Source: ANME-2 cluster archaeon
GTDB lineage: Archaea; Halobacteriota; Methanosarcinia; Methanosarcinales; Methanocomedenaceae
DNA: 8,037 nucleotides
Reading direction: 5' to 3'
Assembly: GCA_022353185.1 (NCBI GenBank)
Contig: JAKRWB010000303.1
Coordinates: 1 to 8,037, forward strand
Under the pieces are notes generated by a model. That model was not told the DNA's origin and made no database searches. It saw only the letters and a program-made list of their open reading frames with translations. Shown here one piece after another: positions 5,992-8,037 of this stretch (its first letter is position 1; every line of letters starts with the position of its first letter). The position numbers were made by a program, and so were the translations under genes.

Positions 5992-7314
5992 ATGATAGTT
6001 ATGAAAGTTATAAAGTTAAATTTGACAAACTTCCGGGATGCTCAAGCTCTTTCCCTAGAGTTAAATCCGAAACTTAACGTTTTTGTTGGCGTGAACGGCT
6101 CTGGAAAGTCAACTGTTCTGGATGCAATTGCTATCATGCTTTCATGGCCGACTAATAGAATCATTCGTCCGGGTGCATCCGGCAGACCAATCACTGAAAA
6201 TGATATTACCAATAGTAAATCTTCTTCATCCATCCAGTTATCCTGTGAGATCGATAGCAAAACGATAGAGTGGAAATTGTCAAAAAACCGAAAAGGACAT
6301 GCACCTTCAGAAGACAAAAGTAACCTGCTGGACCTAAAGGATTATGTCACAGCAATTCAAAACCAGATTTCTGAAACTTCGGAAAAAGTTAATATTCCTT
6401 TGTTTGTCTATTACCCTGTGAATCGTGCTGTGTTGGATATTCCAATACGGATACGTGGACAGCATAAATTTGACTTGCTAACAGCTTATGACGATGCGTT
6501 GACCAGCGGTGCAAATTTCAGAACTTTTTTTGAGTGGTTCAGAGTAAGGGAAGACCTTGAAAACGAAACATTTAGGGATTATCAGACTCTGGATAAATTT
6601 TTCAAGAAAAATTCGAATGCATCCATCAAACCAATTGATTCTCAATTCCCTGACCTACAGTTGGAAGCGGTTAGGAAGGCATTATCGAAAATTATACCCA
6701 ATTTTTCTAATCTCACCGTTCGAAGAAATCATCTGCGAATGGAAGTTGAAAAAAATGGCAAACGTTTGACAGTGAATCAACTTTCCGGTGGAGAACTAAA
6801 CTTGATAGCAATGATTGGGGATCTGGCAAGACGAATGGCAATTGCAAACCCTGACTCTACTAAGCCGCTTGAAGGTTCAGGTATTGTTCTCATAGATGAA
6901 ATCGACCTGCACCTGCATCCAAAATGGCAACGGATGATTGTACCTAAGTTGCGGGATGTTTTTCCAAATTGCCAATTCATTATATCCACCCATTCGCCAC
7001 ATGTAATCACCCATGTGCAACCGGAGTGTCTATTCCTCCTTGAACAAACGGATTCTGGCATTGTTGTGGCGGATAAGCCATCCGGGTCATATGGTAAAAA
7101 TGTGGATCGGGTACTTGAAGATCTAATGGGTCTAAAAACAACACGGCCTGAAGAAGTCGCTTCTGAACTTGACAGTATTTTTGAGACAATCGACGCAGGA
7201 AATCTGGAAGATGCACAAAAAAAGATTGCTGAGTTGAAGCTAAAAATTGGAGCAGATCCTGAATTGGTGAAGGCAGGAGTCCTCATCAAACGCAGAGAGC
7301 TGATTGGCAAATGA
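5992..7314 (+). CDS. ptuA: Septu-type anti-phage ATPase PtuA (AAA/ABC-type, SMC-like)
   Basis: ATPase partner of a two-gene defence system. PtuA proteins assemble with the HNH nuclease PtuB and are thought to control its activity through nucleotide binding. Seen in 440 residues: an N-terminal strand pattern IKLNLTNFRD, Walker A GVNGSGKS (33-40), an inserted helical middle region (about 100-240), the ABC signature LSGGE (264-268), Walker B IVLIDEIDLHLHP (298-310, Asp302 and Glu303), and an H-loop His334 in STHSPHV. The C-terminal helices (about 385-440) are charged and end in KRRELIG. All ATPase residues are intact. AGGA at 5985-5988 is three bases from the ATG used here; an ATG at 6001, giving MKVIKLNLTNF, is an equally good start. 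The gene overlaps ptuB by ATGA, so the two are translationally coupled. The same ATPase type occurs in retron Ec78, but no reverse transcriptase is in the window. Other AAA_21-type ATPases are possible; the HNH partner makes Septu the best call. Confidence 0.87.
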   Translation: MIVMKVIKLNLTNFRDAQALSLELNPKLNVFVGVNGSGKSTVLDAIAIMLSWPTNRIIRPGASGRPITENDITNSKSSSSIQLSCEIDSKTIEWKLSKNRKGHAPSEDKSNLLDLKDYVTAIQNQISETSEKVNIPLFVYYPVNRAVLDIPIRIRGQHKFDLLTAYDDALTSGANFRTFFEWFRVREDLENETFRDYQTLDKFFKKNSNASIKPIDSQFPDLQLEAVRKALSKIIPNFSNLTVRRNHLRMEVEKNGKRLTVNQLSGGELNLIAMIGDLARRMAIANPDSTKPLEGSGIVLIDEIDLHLHPKWQRMIVPKLRDVFPNCQFIISTHSPHVITHVQPECLFLLEQTDSGIVVADKPSGSYGKNVDRVLEDLMGLKTTRPEEVASELDSIFETIDAGNLEDAQKKIAELKLKIGADPELVKAGVLIKRRELIGK

Positions 7315-7943
7315 AGCATATTGTCAAAGATAAGGATACCCCTGAATTTGATAAATGGAAGGCACTTGACGATTATGAATGGAAGAAAACCTATGATGAC
7401 TTGGTAAATCCAGAAAAAAAAGAAGTCAAAGATTCTCTCATGAAGGAACAAGGATATATTTGTTGCTACTGTGAACGTCGTTTGACCGATGATGACTCCC
7501 ATATTGAGCATTTCAATCCCCAAAGCAACAACGCTGTCGATACTTTAGATTACACCAATATGCTGTGTTCCTGCCAAGATCAATTGGAAAAAGGAGAGCA
7601 TCGGAATTGTGGGAATTCAAAAGGCAATTGGTTTGATGAAGATCTTCTTATTTCGCCATTAGATTGGGATTGTGAGGGGCATTTTGCTTATACCGCAGAC
7701 GGTAAAATCCATCCTGCCAATGAATCAGATGATGCAGCAACAATGACAATTGAAAAACTGAAGTTAGATATTGGAATATTGAACGACTTTCGCAAGAAAG
7801 CAATTGAGCCATTTTTGTATGAAGGCCTGGATGAGAAGGAATTTTCTCGGTTTGTGAATGGTTACCTCAAAAAAAACTCGTATGGAATGTTCGGAGAATT
7901 CTGGACGACTATCAATTACATATTTATGGAACTCCAAACATAG
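7311..7943 (+). CDS. ptuB: Septu-type HNH nuclease PtuB (TIGR02646-like)
   Basis: Predicted zinc-bound HNH endonuclease effector of the Septu pair, expected to cut DNA or other nucleic acid when the PtuA complex is triggered by phage. The 210-residue protein has a CCYCERR cluster (Cys51, 52, 54), the catalytic SHIEHFNPQ block (His64, Glu66, His67), Asn83 in DYTNML, and further Cys pairs CSC (86-88) and CG at 100. Together these give the zinc-supported beta-beta-alpha-metal fold seen in TIGR02646 proteins. The start ATG overlaps the ptuA stop (ATGA), typical of subunits made in fixed ratio. A run of eight A at 7869-7876 contains the heptamer A AAA AAC in the zero frame. The -1 frame is open from 7835 past the ptuB stop to the window end, so the C-terminus deserves care. 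EFWTTINYIF looks like a natural ending. Function is inferred from family and pairing. Confidence 0.87.
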   Translation: MKHIVKDKDTPEFDKWKALDDYEWKKTYDDLVNPEKKEVKDSLMKEQGYICCYCERRLTDDDSHIEHFNPQSNNAVDTLDYTNMLCSCQDQLEKGEHRNCGNSKGNWFDEDLLISPLDWDCEGHFAYTADGKIHPANESDDAATMTIEKLKLDIGILNDFRKKAIEPFLYEGLDEKEFSRFVNGYLKKNSYGMFGEFWTTINYIFMELQT

Positions 7944-7972
7944 ATGAAATCGAGACTACAGATATCGAAAAT

Positions 7973-8037
7973 ATGAATGGTATTTGTCGTGAAAGGCAGG
8001 GCAGATTAGTTAGAGATACAAAATGCTTTTCGAAAAA
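7973..8037 (+). CDS. Possible start of a further gene, truncated by the window edge
   Basis: An ATG at 7973, thirty bases past the ptuB stop, opens a frame of 21 codons that reaches the window end without a stop (MNGICRERQGRLVRDTKCF). The same frame is also open upstream through the end of ptuB, back to 7835. No ribosome site is visible. The basic stretch RQGRLVRDTK faintly recalls segments that precede HNH domains in other nucleases, but too little is present to name it. It may not be a gene. Confidence 0.25.
   Translation, partial: MNGICRERQGRLVRDTKCFSK

Noticed and set aside
6777..7523. 248-codon minus-strand ORF across the ptuA/ptuB junction
   Set aside because: It is antisense to two well-supported genes with clear motifs, and its own sequence is Ser/Phe-rich without domain signatures.

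Overview
The window looks archaeal and euryarchaeotal. It carries a proteasome beta subunit with a short propeptide ahead of the catalytic threonine, and a full-length KH/metallo-beta-lactamase/beta-CASP ribonuclease (aCPSF1/FttA). TATA-like boxes and GGAGG-type ribosome sites are also present. Protein style and the type of mobile genes suggest Methanosarcinales or an ANME-2/Methanoperedens relative. That placement is an inference and no search was run.

Layout. (1) Positions 1-751, minus strand: the C-terminal catalytic part of an IS66-like transposase, cut off by the window edge and lacking its N-terminal half. (2) 834-1982, minus strand: a complete tyrosine recombinase with a C-terminal zinc ribbon. 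(3) 2074-5403, plus strand: a core block of a COG2231-type HhH-GPD DNA glycosylase, psmB and fttA. It covers base repair, protein turnover and transcription termination/RNA cleavage. (4) 5431-5622, minus strand: a small AbrB/VapB-like DNA-binding protein, convergent with fttA, with no toxin partner and a doubtful start codon. (5) 5704-5991: a gene-free, AT-rich stretch with three TTATAA motifs and a possible structured leader. (6) 5992-7943, plus strand: a two-gene operon with a 4-nt start/stop overlap, encoding an SMC/ABC-type ATPase (PtuA-like) and a zinc HNH nuclease of the TIGR02646 type (PtuB-like). This is the architecture of a type I Septu anti-phage system, the same effector pair found in retron Ec78. 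(7) The last 65 bases may start another gene.

A conserved housekeeping cluster is therefore flanked by a mobile-element side on the left and a defence island on the right. The most notable points are the Septu pair in an archaeon with no reverse transcriptase in view, U-rich tracts in the leader of the termination-factor gene itself, an A AAA AAC slippery heptamer near the end of ptuB that leads into an open frame running to the window edge, and the ATT codon where the AbrB start would be expected.
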